A stretch of 49,083 bases of DNA from Nocardioides luteus (GCF_014648595.1 NZ_BMRK01000028.1:1-49083), one strand, 5' to 3'. Counted from the stretch's first letter, positions 24,022-33,589 are shown. Numbers and translations are program-made. Notes: a model not told the origin generated them from the sequence alone.

Positions 24022-24792
24022 TCAGGCGTCGCGCCAGGCGACCAGCTTCTCGAGGAACGAGAGGTCGTAGTCGGGACCGTTCACGCCGACGGTGAACAGC
24101 GTGGCCCCGGCGTCGGCGAGCGCCTGGGCGGACTCGAGGTCCTTGACCTCGACCGAGACCTCGATCTCGGAGACGTCACGGCCGACGTTCTTGCAGTGGC
24201 CGGCGAGGATGCCGTGCTTGCGCTCGAGGGTGGGGATGTCGGAGAAGGAGTGCCAAATGTCGGCGTGCTTCGCGACGTACTTCAGGGTCTTCTTCTCCCC
24301 ACCGCCGCCGATCATGACCGGGATCCTGCCCGAGCCGGACCGGCCCAGCGGAGCGGGGTTGAGCTCCGACCACCGCTTCTCGATGCGCGGCAGCGCCTCG
24401 CCGAGGGCGTCGAGGCGCGAGCCGGCGGTGCCGAAGTCATAGCCGTACTCGGTGTAGTCGCGCTCGAACCATCCCGACCCGATCCCGAAGATCAGCCGAC
24501 CGTCGGAGATGTGGTCGACGGTGCGGGCCATGTCGGCGAGCAGCTCGGGGTTGCGGTAGGAGTTGCAGGTCACCAGGCAGCCGATCTCGACGCGCGAGGT
24601 CTGCTCGGCCCAGGCGGCGAGCATCGTCCACGCTTCGAAGTGCTTGCCGTCGGGCTCTCCGTAGAGCGGGTAGAAGTGGTCCCAGTTGAAGATCACGTCG
24701 ACGCCGATCTCCTCCGCGCGACGGGCGGCGTCGCGGATCTGGGCGTAGTCGGCGTGCTGGGGCTGGATCTGGACTCCGATGCGGATCGTCAT
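24022..24792 (-). CDS. LLM-class F420-dependent oxidoreductase, 256 aa
   Basis: Luciferase-like TIM barrel: DVIFNWDHFYPLYG, RVEIGCLVTCNSYRNPELLADMARTVDHISDGRLIFGIGSGW-like core, and IPVMIGGGGEKKTLKYVAKHADIW. These match the actinobacterial TIGR-type F420 subfamily rather than FMN alkanesulfonate enzymes. It uses reduced F420 or FMN on an unknown substrate. The start is ATG 24790-24792; longer frames upstream enter the permease promoter region. Confidence 0.85.
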   Translation of the reverse strand: MTIRIGVQIQPQHADYAQIRDAARRAEEIGVDVIFNWDHFYPLYGEPDGKHFEAWTMLAAWAEQTSRVEIGCLVTCNSYRNPELLADMARTVDHISDGRLIFGIGSGWFERDYTEYGYDFGTAGSRLDALGEALPRIEKRWSELNPAPLGRSGSGRIPVMIGGGGEKKTLKYVAKHADIWHSFSDIPTLERKHGILAGHCKNVGRDVSEIEVSVEVKDLESAQALADAGATLFTVGVNGPDYDLSFLEKLVAWRDA

Positions 24793-24892
24793 GTGCCCAA
24801 CACTACGGAGCGTCCGTCTTCCGTACTCGCGTGAATCGGCCCTATCGTTCGGCAGGCGGCGGACCGCGTCGCACGAGAGCGAGAGGTGCGAG

Positions 24893-26173
24893 ATGCGATT
24901 CGGTTGGGATCTGCACGGGAACGGCAAGAACGTACGCGAGGGCGCGATCGTCAAGCCCGGCGAACGGCTGAGCTGGCCCAGGACGATCGGCTTCGGCGGC
25001 CAGCACGTGGTCGCCATGTTCGGCGCGACCTTCCTGGTGCCGCTGCTGACGGGGTTCCCGCCGACCACCACCCTCTTCTTCTCCGGCTTCGGCACCCTGC
25101 TGTTCCTGCTGATCACCCGGAACCGGCTGCCCAGCTACCTCGGCTCCTCGTTCGCCTTCATCGCACCGATCGGCGCCGCCATGGGCGGCGGCGGGATGGG
25201 CTCGGCGCTCTTCGGGATCATGGTCACCGGTGCGCTGCTGGCCCTGGTCGGCGTGCTCGTGATGGTCACCGGCACCCGCTGGATCGAGGTCTTGATGCCG
25301 CCGGTGGTCACCGGTGCGATCGTCGCGCTGATCGGTCTGAACCTGGCCAGCGCGGCCACCAACAACGTCGTCGGCGGCGACCCCGCCAACCCCGACAACG
25401 CCTCGGTGCTGGTCGCCGCGATCACCCTGGCCACCGTGCTGATCGTCGCCGTCGCCTTCCGCGGCCTGATCGCCCGCCTCTCGATCCTCGTCGGTGTCGT
25501 CGTCGGCTACATCGCCGCGCTGATAGCCGGGCAGGTCGACACCTCGGCGTTCGAGAAGGCCGCCTGGTTCGGCCTCCCCGACTTCTCCACGCCGTCGCTC
25601 GACTGGGCCGTGGTGCCGATGTTCCTGCCGGTCGTGCTCGTCCTCGTCGCCGAGAACGTCGGCCACGTACGCAGCGTCGCCCACCTCGCCGCCGACGACA
25701 GCATCAACCGCGAGACCGGCCGCGCACTCTTCGCCGACGGCCTCGCCACCACCATCGCCGGCGGCTTCGGTGGCTCGGCGACCACGACCTACGGCGAGAA
25801 CATCGGCGTCATGACCGCGACCCGCGTCTTCTCCACCGCCGCCTACTGGGTCGCCGGCATCGTCGCGATCCTGCTCTCGCTCTCACCGAAGTTCGGGGCG
25901 CTGCTCAACACCGTTCCGCCGGGTGTCCTCGGCGGCATCACGGTCGCCCTCTACGGCCTCATCGGCCTGATCGGCATCCGGATCTGGCTCGACAACCGCG
26001 TCGACTTCGCCGACCCGGTCAACCAGTTCACCGCCGCCGTCGCGCTGATCATCGGCATCGGCAACCTCACCCTCACCTTCGGTGACCTCACCTTCACCGG
26101 CATCGCGCTCGGCACCATCGCCGCGGTCGTGATCTACCACGGGATGACCGCGCTCGCGCGGGTCCGGAGGTAG
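24893..26173 (+). CDS. NCS2-family uracil/xanthine permease, 426 aa
   Basis: About 12-14 membrane helices with the UraA landmarks: FGGQHVVAMFGATFLVPLLTG at the start, LPSYLGSSFAFIAPI, VLVAENVGHVRSVA and the signature TTTYGENIGVMT. It couples proton entry to uptake of a nucleobase, most likely uracil because of the short length and the ENVGH sequence. ATG 24893 follows GAGAGG. A long perfect hairpin ends the transcript. Confidence 0.9.
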   Translation: MRFGWDLHGNGKNVREGAIVKPGERLSWPRTIGFGGQHVVAMFGATFLVPLLTGFPPTTTLFFSGFGTLLFLLITRNRLPSYLGSSFAFIAPIGAAMGGGGMGSALFGIMVTGALLALVGVLVMVTGTRWIEVLMPPVVTGAIVALIGLNLASAATNNVVGGDPANPDNASVLVAAITLATVLIVAVAFRGLIARLSILVGVVVGYIAALIAGQVDTSAFEKAAWFGLPDFSTPSLDWAVVPMFLPVVLVLVAENVGHVRSVAHLAADDSINRETGRALFADGLATTIAGGFGGSATTTYGENIGVMTATRVFSTAAYWVAGIVAILLSLSPKFGALLNTVPPGVLGGITVALYGLIGLIGIRIWLDNRVDFADPVNQFTAAVALIIGIGNLTLTFGDLTFTGIALGTIAAVVIYHGMTALARVRR

Positions 26174-26217
26174 TTGTGAAGCTGAGGGTGGTCTATGGGC
26201 CACCCTCAGCTTCACAA
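26174..26217 (+). terminator. 18-bp perfect hairpin after permease
   Basis: TTGTGAAGCTGAGGGTGG (26174-26191) pairs perfectly with 26200-26217 across an 8-base loop. It begins immediately after the stop codon. There is no T-tract, but the stem is strong enough to act from either direction. Confidence 0.75.
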
Positions 26218-26370
26218 GCTCGATCCTGACTCGTTCGGCCCCGTGTCCACCTCGGTTGAGGGGCACGGACCTTCAGCGTCGTCCACCGCGACGGCGAGCA
26301 TCATCGCTCCCCTTCGGCTGGAACTCTCGACTCAACCGATGCATCCCGAATGACTTCGAGATGCCATGAC

Positions 26371-26841
26371 TCATCGGTTTTTCCAAGAGAGGCCGACAGA
26401 CTCGATGACATCGAGCGCTTTGCGCGCTCTCCCCGCCATCCCCACCGCTTCCAGATACAGAAGAACGGTCACTCCATCCAGATCCCCGACAGAATCGTGA
26501 AGGGCTTCGAGGGCCCCGTTCAACGCCCAGGCGAGCCATTCGTCGGTGTCCATGCCCTGGGCCATCGGCTTGCCTGTCGCATCGACTTCAAGCGGCGGAA
26601 TCGCAACCACGATCGCCGGTGCACCGTCGTTGCGAGGATTGGAGAGCACCTGGGCAACATGTTTTTTCGGGTCGGCTCCGTATCTCTCTGCGGCAAGAGG
26701 GAAGGAAATCAGTTCGGCGTCACAACCCGCAGCAGTGTTCTTCACCGGGCCCGACCGCACCTCGAACGGATACCCGGGTCTGACTGCGTCCAAGACGTCT
26801 TGAACGCAGTCCTCGATTCCGATTGCAACAACGAATTTCAT
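26371..26841 (-). CDS. Candidate immunity protein for the RHS toxin, 156 aa
   Basis: No recognised family. The protein (MKFVVAIGIEDCVQDVLDAV start) mixes beta strands and helices, has many acidic residues and no signal or membrane segment, so it is probably cytoplasmic. Its ATG overlaps the RHS stop codon (TGATG), the usual position of a cognate immunity gene. Its base composition is less GC-rich than the neighbouring core genes, like the toxin tip itself. Immunity to the adjacent C-terminal domain is inferred from position. A weak hairpin at 26241-26268 may end the transcript. Confidence 0.65.
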   Translation of the reverse strand: MKFVVAIGIEDCVQDVLDAVRPGYPFEVRSGPVKNTAAGCDAELISFPLAAERYGADPKKHVAQVLSNPRNDGAPAIVVAIPPLEVDATGKPMAQGMDTDEWLAWALNGALEALHDSVGDLDGVTVLLYLEAVGMAGRARKALDVIESVGLSWKNR

Positions 26842-29800
26842 CAAGCCCCGGCTCCTGGGATACCACCCGGCATGACAGACGGACGACCGAGCAGTTTCAG
26901 CTCGTCGTTGTTCAGAGCGTAGCCTCCGCCTTTGACATCGGAGGTGTACGCCATCTGAGCGTCCCCAGGCAGATCGGAAACCTTCACGGAGGTACGGGTC
27001 ATCGTGTACGCACCCTCGTCGGGCCAGCGACCGTATGCGGTGCGGGCATAGTCCGCCGCGCCACCCTCCGAGAATGAGAAGTACTTGACCCCCTGCGGGC
27101 TGTTCCATTGACGGGTGCTCAGAATGTCCTTCAACTCGTCGGCCTGCACCGCGCGCCAGAGGAAGATCTGGCCTTCCTTGGTGCAGGACTGCAGCCCAGC
27201 CGGGTCGACCCAGTTAGTCGGATTGTGAACATACGTATTCGGGTTCGGTGCCGGCGCAAGACCGAGGGGGTCTTGGCTCAAGTATCGGCCGGTGCCTGAG
27301 TCGTAGTAGCGGTGATGGTTGTAGTAGAGACCCGTCTCAGAGTCGGCGTACTGCCCGGCGAAGCGGAGCGGTGTAGCCGACTCTTCGAAAGAGACACCCC
27401 AGACGGTGCGCCGCGCGTGCCAGCGAAGCTCCCCATCGGAGCCGATCAGTTCCGACGGTGCGCCGGCAAGATCGGTGACGACAGAGTAGAACCGCGCGTC
27501 GACTTCCTCTTGTGTGAGCTCGACCTGCGCAACGGGCTGGTAGCCCTGGTGTGCCCAGGAGAGAGTGCCTCCCGATCGGCCGGTCTGCTCGATGAGGACG
27601 TTTCCGTCCCACGAGAAGAGGATCTCCTCGGCCACCTCACCGGACTCGGCATGACGGCGCTTGGCGACGCGGCGACCGAGAAAATCGTAGAGGTAGGTCC
27701 AGCGGGTGCCGTCGGGGGTGCGGACTGCGGTGAGGCGGTCGTTGGCATCCCACTCGTAGAGCCAGGTGTCGGGCTTCTCCGACAGCCTGGTTCGGGTGTG
27801 GCGGACCAGGCGGCCCTGGGAGTCGTAGGCGTAGCGGCTGCGGCCGGCTCGGGTGAGCAGGGTGCCGTCGTAGTCGCGGCGCTCGGCGTCGCCGCCGCCG
27901 GTTGCGGAGCGGGTGATGTTGCCGAGCGGGTCGTAGGCGTAGGACTCCGAGACCGAGTCGTCCAGGGCGACCGAGGTGATCCGGTCGGCGAGGTCGAGCT
28001 CGAAGCGGCGGGCGCCGGTGAGCTTGTCCTCGACGCCGATCAGGCGGCCGGCGGACTCGTAGGCGTAGGTGCGCTCTTGGAGCACGTCGGCCGGCGCCGA
28101 AGCAGCGGCCCGTTCGAGACGCTGGGTCAGGGGCTGGCCGAGGAGGTCCCAGGTCTGCTCCAGGACGACGTCACCGGTCGTGCGCCGGGTCTCGCGGCCG
28201 GCCGCATCGTGCTCGAAGGCGATCTCCTGGCCGGCGACCGTCATCCGCTCCGGCGCGGGCCCGAGGCCGTAGGACCACTCGGTCTCGACCCCTGCCGGCG
28301 TGGTGCGGTGGAGCGGACGGCCGAGGGCGTCGTACGTCTTGGCCACCCGACGACCGTTGACCGACTCCGCCAGCACCCGACCGAGCGGGTCACGCTCGAT
28401 GACCAGGTCGACGCCGGGAGAGGTCGCACGCAGGAGGCGGCCGAGCGGGTCGTAGGCCAGCGATGTCGTCTTGTCCTCGGCCTGCTCGGTGACCACGTTG
28501 CCGAGAGCGTCGTAGTCGTAGACCAGACGCTGCCCCGCACCGTTGACCTGCTCGACCATCTGGCCGGCGGCGTCGTAGGCGTAGGTGAGGGTGCGGCCGT
28601 TGTAGTCGGTCTCGCTCGCGAGGCGGCCGGCCTCGTCGTAGTCGTAGCGCCAGGTCTCGCCCTTCGGGCTGGTGACGCTGGTGAGACGCAGCTCGGGGTC
28701 GTAGGTGTAGCGCGTGATCGCACCGTCGGGGGCGAGCACCTCGGCAGGCATGTCGAAATGGGTGAACCTGGTCATCGTGGTGCGACCGGCGGGGTCGGTG
28801 TAGGAGACCGGGTTGCCCTCGCCGTCGTAGGTCCAGGACTCGGTCGATCCGTCCGGGAGGACCCGGGAGGCGAGCTGGCCGTCGACGGTCCAGGAGTAGG
28901 TGGTGCGGGCGCCCAGGGCGTCGGTGCTGGCCACGACTCGGCCGAAGTGGTCGCGCTCGAACTCGGCCCAGCGGCCGTCGGGCTCGACGACGCGTCGGGG
29001 CAGTCCGGCGGCGTCGGTCTCGATGGTGCGGACCCGGCCGAGGGCGTCGGTGACCGAGGCCAGGTGGCCGTCCTCGCCGTAGCCGAACGCGGTGGTGGCG
29101 CCGGTGGCGTCGGTGACCGCGGTGCGACGGCCGACCTCGTCGTAGTCGAGCGTCGTGGCGGTGCCGTCGGGCCGGACCTGGCGGACCAGGCGGGGCCCGG
29201 CCGGGGTCTCGGCCCACTCCATCGTGGTCCGGCTGCCGTCGGGGCGGGTGACCTCGGTGAGGTTGCCGGCGTCGTCGTACACGAAGCTCGTGCGGCGGCC
29301 GAGCGGGTCGATGCGCGCGAGCAGCTGGTTCTGCGGGCTCCACTCCGAGGTGACGGCGTTGCCGAGCGGGTCGACGGTGGCGACGACCTGGAAGTGGGTG
29401 TTGATTTTGAAGGTCGTGGTGAGCTCGCGGGAGTCTGTCACGCGGGTCTCGCGCAGACCGCTCGAGTTCGCCTCGCCGTACTCGAAGGTGTTGCGCATGA
29501 CGCCGTCGGAGCCGCCCTGGCTGATGCAGCGGCCCTGGGAGTCGTAGACGTAGTCGTAGAAGGTGCCGTTGCGGTCGACCCAGCGGGTGAGCCGGTGCTG
29601 GTCGTAGCCGAACTCGAGCTCCTCACCGGATCCGTTGACGATCCCGGCTAGGTCACCGGCGTCGTCGTAGCGGTAGGTCGCCACCTGCACCGGGTCGGCC
29701 CCGTCGGGACGAGTGACCGTCAGACCGGTGACCCGGTGGCCGGCGGTGGCCACCTGCACCCGGTAGCCCGCGCTGTGGGTCACCTCGGCGGGAGTGCCCG

Positions 29801-30485
29801 CCTCGTCCCGCGCGAACCGGACCCAGTCGCCGGAGGCGTTCGTGATCGAGGTCAGCCACGCGGTGCCGCCGGACCCGGTGTAGTGGCGGGTCTCCCCCGT
29901 CTCGGTGTCGAGGAGGTCGTAGCCGCCGTCCTCGCTCACCTGCAGCCGCAGCGAACCGCCGGCGACCGGTCGCGCCTCCTGGCCGTCGGTCAGGTTCTTG
30001 AACACGTGCGCCCTGGTGTCGGCGGCGATCACGACCGCCGAACGCCGACCCACCAGGTCGGTGTGGACGTCGAGCCGCTCGTCGAACGTCGAGGACCACG
30101 AGACGCCGAACCAGTGACCGTAGGTCCAGTCGCTCGAGTGCTTGCGGGTCAGGACCAGCGGGAGGTCGCCGGGGAGAGTGAGGTCGGTCTGCTGCAGGTA
30201 GACCGCGCCGGTGGCCACGTCGACCGGGTCACCACAACCCTGCTGGTCGCGGTTTCCGGTCTTGTCGGTGCCGTCCTTGTTCGTGGGCAGGCCGTCGGTG
30301 CGACCGGGCTTGTCAGGGCCGGACCGCGCCATGTCGCTGTCGAGGTCGCGACGGGCGTCCGCGTGCTTGCGGATCCCGTCGGCGACGTCGTCGGCGTTCT
30401 TCTTCAGGGCGTGCCCGACGTCACTGAGCGCCTTGGTCGAGGCTTCCCGGAGCTCCTCGACGACGTCATCCATCTTTCTGGCCAT
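26841..30485 (-). CDS. RHS/YD-repeat polymorphic toxin, 1214 aa
   Basis: Residues 1-75 are helical and charged with no signal peptide. A DUF6531-like region starts at GDPVDVATGAVYLQQTDLTL (about 83). Dozens of YD repeats (YDxxGRL, YDALGN) fill about 250-1020 and should form the RHS shell. The core ends with RYYDSGTGRYLSQDPLGL then NTYVHNPTNWVDPAGL. The variable C-terminal tip (about 1100-1214) begins SCTKEGQIFLWRAV and has KYFSFSEGGAADYA; it is a possible ADP-ribosyltransferase-like toxin, unconfirmed. ATG 30485 follows AGGAGAAC. It lies 10 bases after the WXG-like gene and overlaps the immunity gene. Confidence 0.9.
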   Translation of the reverse strand: MARKMDDVVEELREASTKALSDVGHALKKNADDVADGIRKHADARRDLDSDMARSGPDKPGRTDGLPTNKDGTDKTGNRDQQGCGDPVDVATGAVYLQQTDLTLPGDLPLVLTRKHSSDWTYGHWFGVSWSSTFDERLDVHTDLVGRRSAVVIAADTRAHVFKNLTDGQEARPVAGGSLRLQVSEDGGYDLLDTETGETRHYTGSGGTAWLTSITNASGDWVRFARDEAGTPAEVTHSAGYRVQVATAGHRVTGLTVTRPDGADPVQVATYRYDDAGDLAGIVNGSGEELEFGYDQHRLTRWVDRNGTFYDYVYDSQGRCISQGGSDGVMRNTFEYGEANSSGLRETRVTDSRELTTTFKINTHFQVVATVDPLGNAVTSEWSPQNQLLARIDPLGRRTSFVYDDAGNLTEVTRPDGSRTTMEWAETPAGPRLVRQVRPDGTATTLDYDEVGRRTAVTDATGATTAFGYGEDGHLASVTDALGRVRTIETDAAGLPRRVVEPDGRWAEFERDHFGRVVASTDALGARTTYSWTVDGQLASRVLPDGSTESWTYDGEGNPVSYTDPAGRTTMTRFTHFDMPAEVLAPDGAITRYTYDPELRLTSVTSPKGETWRYDYDEAGRLASETDYNGRTLTYAYDAAGQMVEQVNGAGQRLVYDYDALGNVVTEQAEDKTTSLAYDPLGRLLRATSPGVDLVIERDPLGRVLAESVNGRRVAKTYDALGRPLHRTTPAGVETEWSYGLGPAPERMTVAGQEIAFEHDAAGRETRRTTGDVVLEQTWDLLGQPLTQRLERAAASAPADVLQERTYAYESAGRLIGVEDKLTGARRFELDLADRITSVALDDSVSESYAYDPLGNITRSATGGGDAERRDYDGTLLTRAGRSRYAYDSQGRLVRHTRTRLSEKPDTWLYEWDANDRLTAVRTPDGTRWTYLYDFLGRRVAKRRHAESGEVAEEILFSWDGNVLIEQTGRSGGTLSWAHQGYQPVAQVELTQEEVDARFYSVVTDLAGAPSELIGSDGELRWHARRTVWGVSFEESATPLRFAGQYADSETGLYYNHHRYYDSGTGRYLSQDPLGLAPAPNPNTYVHNPTNWVDPAGLQSCTKEGQIFLWRAVQADELKDILSTRQWNSPQGVKYFSFSEGGAADYARTAYGRWPDEGAYTMTRTSVKVSDLPGDAQMAYTSDVKGGGYALNNDELKLLGRPSVMPGGIPGAGA

Positions 30486-30495
30486 CGAAGTTCTC

Positions 30496-31203
30496 CTAGG
30501 ACTCGAAGAAGGGCAGGGCAGACACTTCGGCTGCGAAGGTGGTGCACAGGTCGAACTGGTCCGCACCGCAGTCGTTGAGCGCGGTGGCGATCTGCTCCAT
30601 CACGTCGTAGCTGAGCTCGGTCGCGGCGGTCGCGTCTCCGTCGGTCACCAGCGGAGCCGCCGCGATCGAGGTCGCGAGCTCGGCGATCGTGCCGGTCAGC
30701 GGCTCGATCACCATGGTGGCGAGCTGGCCGATCAGCTCTTCCATGATGAGGTCGGTGGCGATGTCGAGCGCCTTCTTCCGAGCAGCGATGATGGCGGCGT
30801 TGCCTGCCACGCTGAGGCCGGCGGTCACCACCGCGGTCGCGGCGGCCGCAGCGATCTGGGCGGCCGTGATCGTCAGCTCGGCGATCACCTTCACCTTGAG
30901 CCCGACGATCGCGTCGGCGGCCATGTCGATGCCGGTCGCGATCCCGGGCAGGGCGTCGAGCACCGCATCCATGTTGGACGTACGGTTCTCGGTCCACGCC
31001 CTGATCAAGGCGTTGGTCGACTGCGCCTTGGCTCCGTCGCCCAGCTCGTTGACCCTGACCTGCAGGTCATCGAGGGTGCCTCGCAGGTCCTGCTCCAACC
31101 CGCGCAGCAGCTGCGCGGCGTCGCGTACGGCATCCTCGTCGACGTTCGGCCATTCGTAGCCGAGCAGGTCGAGAACGAAATCCAGCTCCCCAGGGATGGT
31201 CAT
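30496..31203 (-). CDS. WXG100-like/CpnT N-terminal-like secretion partner, 235 aa
   Basis: The start MTIPGELDFVLDLLGYEWP resembles the N-terminal WXG100-like domain that precedes toxins such as CpnT in actinobacteria. Long amphipathic helices and an Ala-rich hydrophobic helical hairpin (ITAAQIAAAAATAVVTAGLS) follow. Residues 190-235 are acidic. It sits 10 bases upstream of the RHS gene and so may deliver or scaffold it for type VII secretion. ATG 31203 is preferred; GTG 31209 is possible. A minus-strand -10-like TAACCT lies at 31295-31300. Confidence 0.65.
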   Translation of the reverse strand: MTIPGELDFVLDLLGYEWPNVDEDAVRDAAQLLRGLEQDLRGTLDDLQVRVNELGDGAKAQSTNALIRAWTENRTSNMDAVLDALPGIATGIDMAADAIVGLKVKVIAELTITAAQIAAAAATAVVTAGLSVAGNAAIIAARKKALDIATDLIMEELIGQLATMVIEPLTGTIAELATSIAAAPLVTDGDATAATELSYDVMEQIATALNDCGADQFDLCTTFAAEVSALPFFES

Positions 31204-31349
31204 CCCCACACTTCTGCCCTCCCGCGGTCGTTTGGAGATCAGCGACCGTGAACGGGGTCGGCGAGAACCCGAGCACTGGCCACCGCGACGTCGAAGGTTA
31301 GTGGAGTGTCGCGATGGCCGAACAGTGAATTACCGAGGTTCGTCCCGCC

Positions 31350-32069
31350 TCACGGAAGGCGCTCGAGAAGATCCGCGATCTCGACACGGGCGCCGGTGTA
31401 GAACGGCACCTCCTCGCGTACGTGACGGCGGGTCTCGGAGCCGCGCAGGTGGCGCATCAGGTCGACGATGCGGGAGAGGTCGTCGGCCTCGAAGGCGAGC
31501 ATCCACTCGTAGTCGCCGAGGGCGAAGGACGGCACCGTGTTGGCCCGCACGTCGGGGTAGTCGCGCGCCATCTGGCCGTGCTCGGCGAGGAGGCGGCGGC
31601 GCTCCTTGTCGTCGAGGAGGTACCACTCGTAGGAGCGGATGAACGGGTAGACCGCGACGTAGTCGTGGCTGCGCTCGTCGGCGAGGAAGGCGGGCAGGTG
31701 GCTGCGGTTGAACTCCGCAGGGCGGTGCAGCGCCATCTGCGACCAGACCGGGACCAGGCGGCCACCGAAGGCGGTGCGGCGCAGCCGGTGGTAGGCCGAC
31801 TGGAGCTTGTCGGAGGAGCCCGCGTGCAGCCAGAACATCACGTCGGCGTCGGCGCGCAGGCCGGCGACGTCGTAGGTGCCGCGCACCACGATGTCCTCCT
31901 CGGCGAAGGCGGCGAAGAGCTCCTCGACCTCGACGGCCTCGGCCTTGCGGTCGGTGTCACCGAGGGTCTGCTCGAGGGAGAAGACCGACCACATCGTGTA
32001 GCGGATGGTCTCGTTGAGCTCGTTGATCTTGGCTGCGTTGGACTTGATGTCGGCCTGCGGATCGGTCAT
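31350..32069 (-). CDS. hemQ: Coproheme decarboxylase HemQ (ChdC), 239 aa
   Basis: Actinobacterial Hem[10 protein letters not shown] near the start, [15 protein letters not shown] (the Tyr used in the decarboxylation radical), [12 protein letters not shown] (proximal haem His) and [13 protein letters not shown]. The enzyme turns coproheme into haem b by two decarboxylations with peroxide, the last step of the coproporphyrin-dependent pathway. In mycobacteria it is next to hemY and hemE; here those lie 4 and 14 kb away on the same strand, with inserted operons between. Confidence 0.93.
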   Translation of the reverse strand: MTDPQADIKSNAAKINELNETIRYTMWSVFSLEQTLGDTDRKAEAVEVEELFAAFAEEDIVVRGTYDVAGLRADADVMFWLHAGSSDKLQSAYHRLRRTAFGGRLVPVWSQMALHRPAEFNRSHLPAFLADERSHDYVAVYPFIRSYEWYLLDDKERRRLLAEHGQMARDYPDVRANTVPSFALGDYEWMLAFEADDLSRIVDLMRHLRGSETRRHVREEVPFYTGARVEIADLLERLP

Positions 32070-32127
32070 GCCCCCATTTTGCGCCACGGCCGGTCGCCGC
32101 CCCTCCACCGGCCTCTATCGTGTGCCC

Positions 32128-33060
32128 ATGCTTCCGCTGCGTACCCGCATCTTCGCCTTCCTCCAACAGCGCCTGATGAAGTCGCCGCTGACCGCCGAGG
32201 AGATGATCGCCCTCCGCGCCCAGCGCGAAGGATTCCGCACCGGACCCATCACCGCCCTCCTCTTCGGCCGCCCCGCGGACGTCGAGACCAAGGAGACGTA
32301 CGTCGACGGGCGCCGCTACGCGGTCTACACGCCGCGCGGGCTCAACGGCCCCGCTCCGGTGGTCATCAACTTCCACGGCGGCGGCTGGTGCCTCGGGACG
32401 CCGGAGCAGAGTGCCTGGGTCTCCTCCCACGTCGCCGCCCGCACCGGGTCGATCGTCGTCGCGCCGACCTACCGGCTCGCGCCCGAGCACCCGTTCCCGG
32501 CGGCCGTCGAGGACGCCTGGGCGGCCGTGGAGTGGGTTGCCAAGCACGCCGCCGACCTCGGCGGGGACCCCGGACGCATCTCGGTGATGGGCGACAGCGC
32601 CGGCGGGAACCTCGCCACCGTGGTCGCGCTCATGGCCCGCGACGCCGGCGGGCCGGCGATCGAGTCGCAGGTGCTGATCTACCCGGCCGTGGAGATGTAC
32701 GAGAAGTTCCCCTCCGAGGCCGCCAACGCCAACGGACCGGTGCTCACCTCGACCCAGATGAGCACGTTCAGCCACCTCTACATGGGCTCGAGCTACGGCG
32801 ACGAGTCGTGGCAGGCCTCGCCGCTGCGCGCGACCTCCCACGCCGACCTGCCACCGACCCTCATCATCACCGCGCTGCACGACCCGATCCGCGACCACGG
32901 GACCCGTTATGCCGAGGCTCTCCGCGCGGCTGGGACGGAGGTGACGCTGGTGGACTACGACACCGCGTTCCACGGGTTCATGTCGCTGCCGGGTGTCGCC
33001 CCGGCGGCCAAGAAGGCGCTGGCGGGGATCGCCGAGTTCCTGCGCTCCCTGCCGAGGTGA
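32128..33060 (+). CDS. Alpha/beta hydrolase, HSL-type esterase, 310 aa
   Basis: The oxyanion motif HGGGW (near residue 84) and the nucleophile elbow GDSAGG (near 156) define the hormone-sensitive-lipase family. The Asp (ALHDPIRDHG) and His (TAFHGFMS) complete the triad. The N-terminal cap (1-45) is helical. It hydrolyses esters of short or medium acyl chains; the natural substrate is unknown. Divergent from hemQ with 58 bases between. ATG 32128 fits the frame and family length. Confidence 0.92.
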   Translation: MLPLRTRIFAFLQQRLMKSPLTAEEMIALRAQREGFRTGPITALLFGRPADVETKETYVDGRRYAVYTPRGLNGPAPVVINFHGGGWCLGTPEQSAWVSSHVAARTGSIVVAPTYRLAPEHPFPAAVEDAWAAVEWVAKHAADLGGDPGRISVMGDSAGGNLATVVALMARDAGGPAIESQVLIYPAVEMYEKFPSEAANANGPVLTSTQMSTFSHLYMGSSYGDESWQASPLRATSHADLPPTLIITALHDPIRDHGTRYAEALRAAGTEVTLVDYDTAFHGFMSLPGVAPAAKKALAGIAEFLRSLPR

Positions 33061-33289
33061 CCCGCTGCCCCAGGTCGTACGAAAACTTCATGTGAACAAC
33101 CTGACGTTTCGATCCTCGATCGGAAGGTTGTCGCCTGATGCACCTGACTTTGCGCTAGCGTTCTGCCTCGACATCCGACGCCGGAACGGCCTCGGATCGC
33201 ACTTCGTCTCGGCTCTCATCTCGTCGGCGGCCCACACGCTTCCGCGCCTCTTTGCCGAGCGCTCCGAACGCTGGGAAAGGCGCAGTGAC
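33061..33289. promoter_or_regulatory. Leader region of the type VII-like operon
   Basis: 229 bases with no gene. A possible -10 TAGCGT lies in the tttgcgcTAGCGTtc segment near 33155-33165 with no clear -35. The sequence is more AT-rich at its left end. GAAAGG ahead of 33290 is the ribosome site. Confidence 0.35.
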
Positions 33290-33589
33290 ATGGCAGACGT
33301 CTCCATCAAGATCGAGACGCTCGAGCAGACCGTCGCCAAGCTCGACTCGATCATCGACGAGTTCGACCACGCCGTGGGGAACGCCAACGCGCTCGAGAGC
33401 GCCATCGGCAACCCGTTCCGGCGCGGAGAGCTGCGCGGCAAGGCCGACGACTTCGAGCAGCGGTGGGACATGAAACGCAACGACCTCAAGGACGAGATCT
33501 CCAAGGTGCGTGACCACATGAAGGGCGTGGTCGACGGGTTCCAGGACTGGGACAGTGAGACGGCCCTTCTCTTCCAGAAGAAGGGATAG
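33290..33589 (+). CDS. WXG100-family small secreted-type protein, 99 aa
   Basis: A 99-residue all-helical hairpin: helix 1 IETLEQTVAKLDSIIDEF, turn near FRRGELRGKADDFEQRWD, helix 2 RNDLKDEISKVRDHMKGVV. Size and a central tryptophan (QRWDMKRND) fit the ESAT-6/WXG100 group, although the exact W-x-G is replaced by W-D-M. There is no Sec signal, as expected for type VII substrates. It is the first gene of a four-gene operon with 9 bases to the next gene. Confidence 0.75.
   Translation: MADVSIKIETLEQTVAKLDSIIDEFDHAVGNANALESAIGNPFRRGELRGKADDFEQRWDMKRNDLKDEISKVRDHMKGVVDGFQDWDSETALLFQKKG

Noticed and set aside
27312-29651. Plus-strand open frame (779 codons) opposite the RHS gene
   Set aside because: Produced by antisense reading of the YD repeats; the RHS frame is unambiguous.
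30486-30566. N-terminal extension of the RHS protein
   Set aside because: Runs into the end of the upstream gene; ATG 30485 is preceded by a good ribosome site AGGAGAAC.
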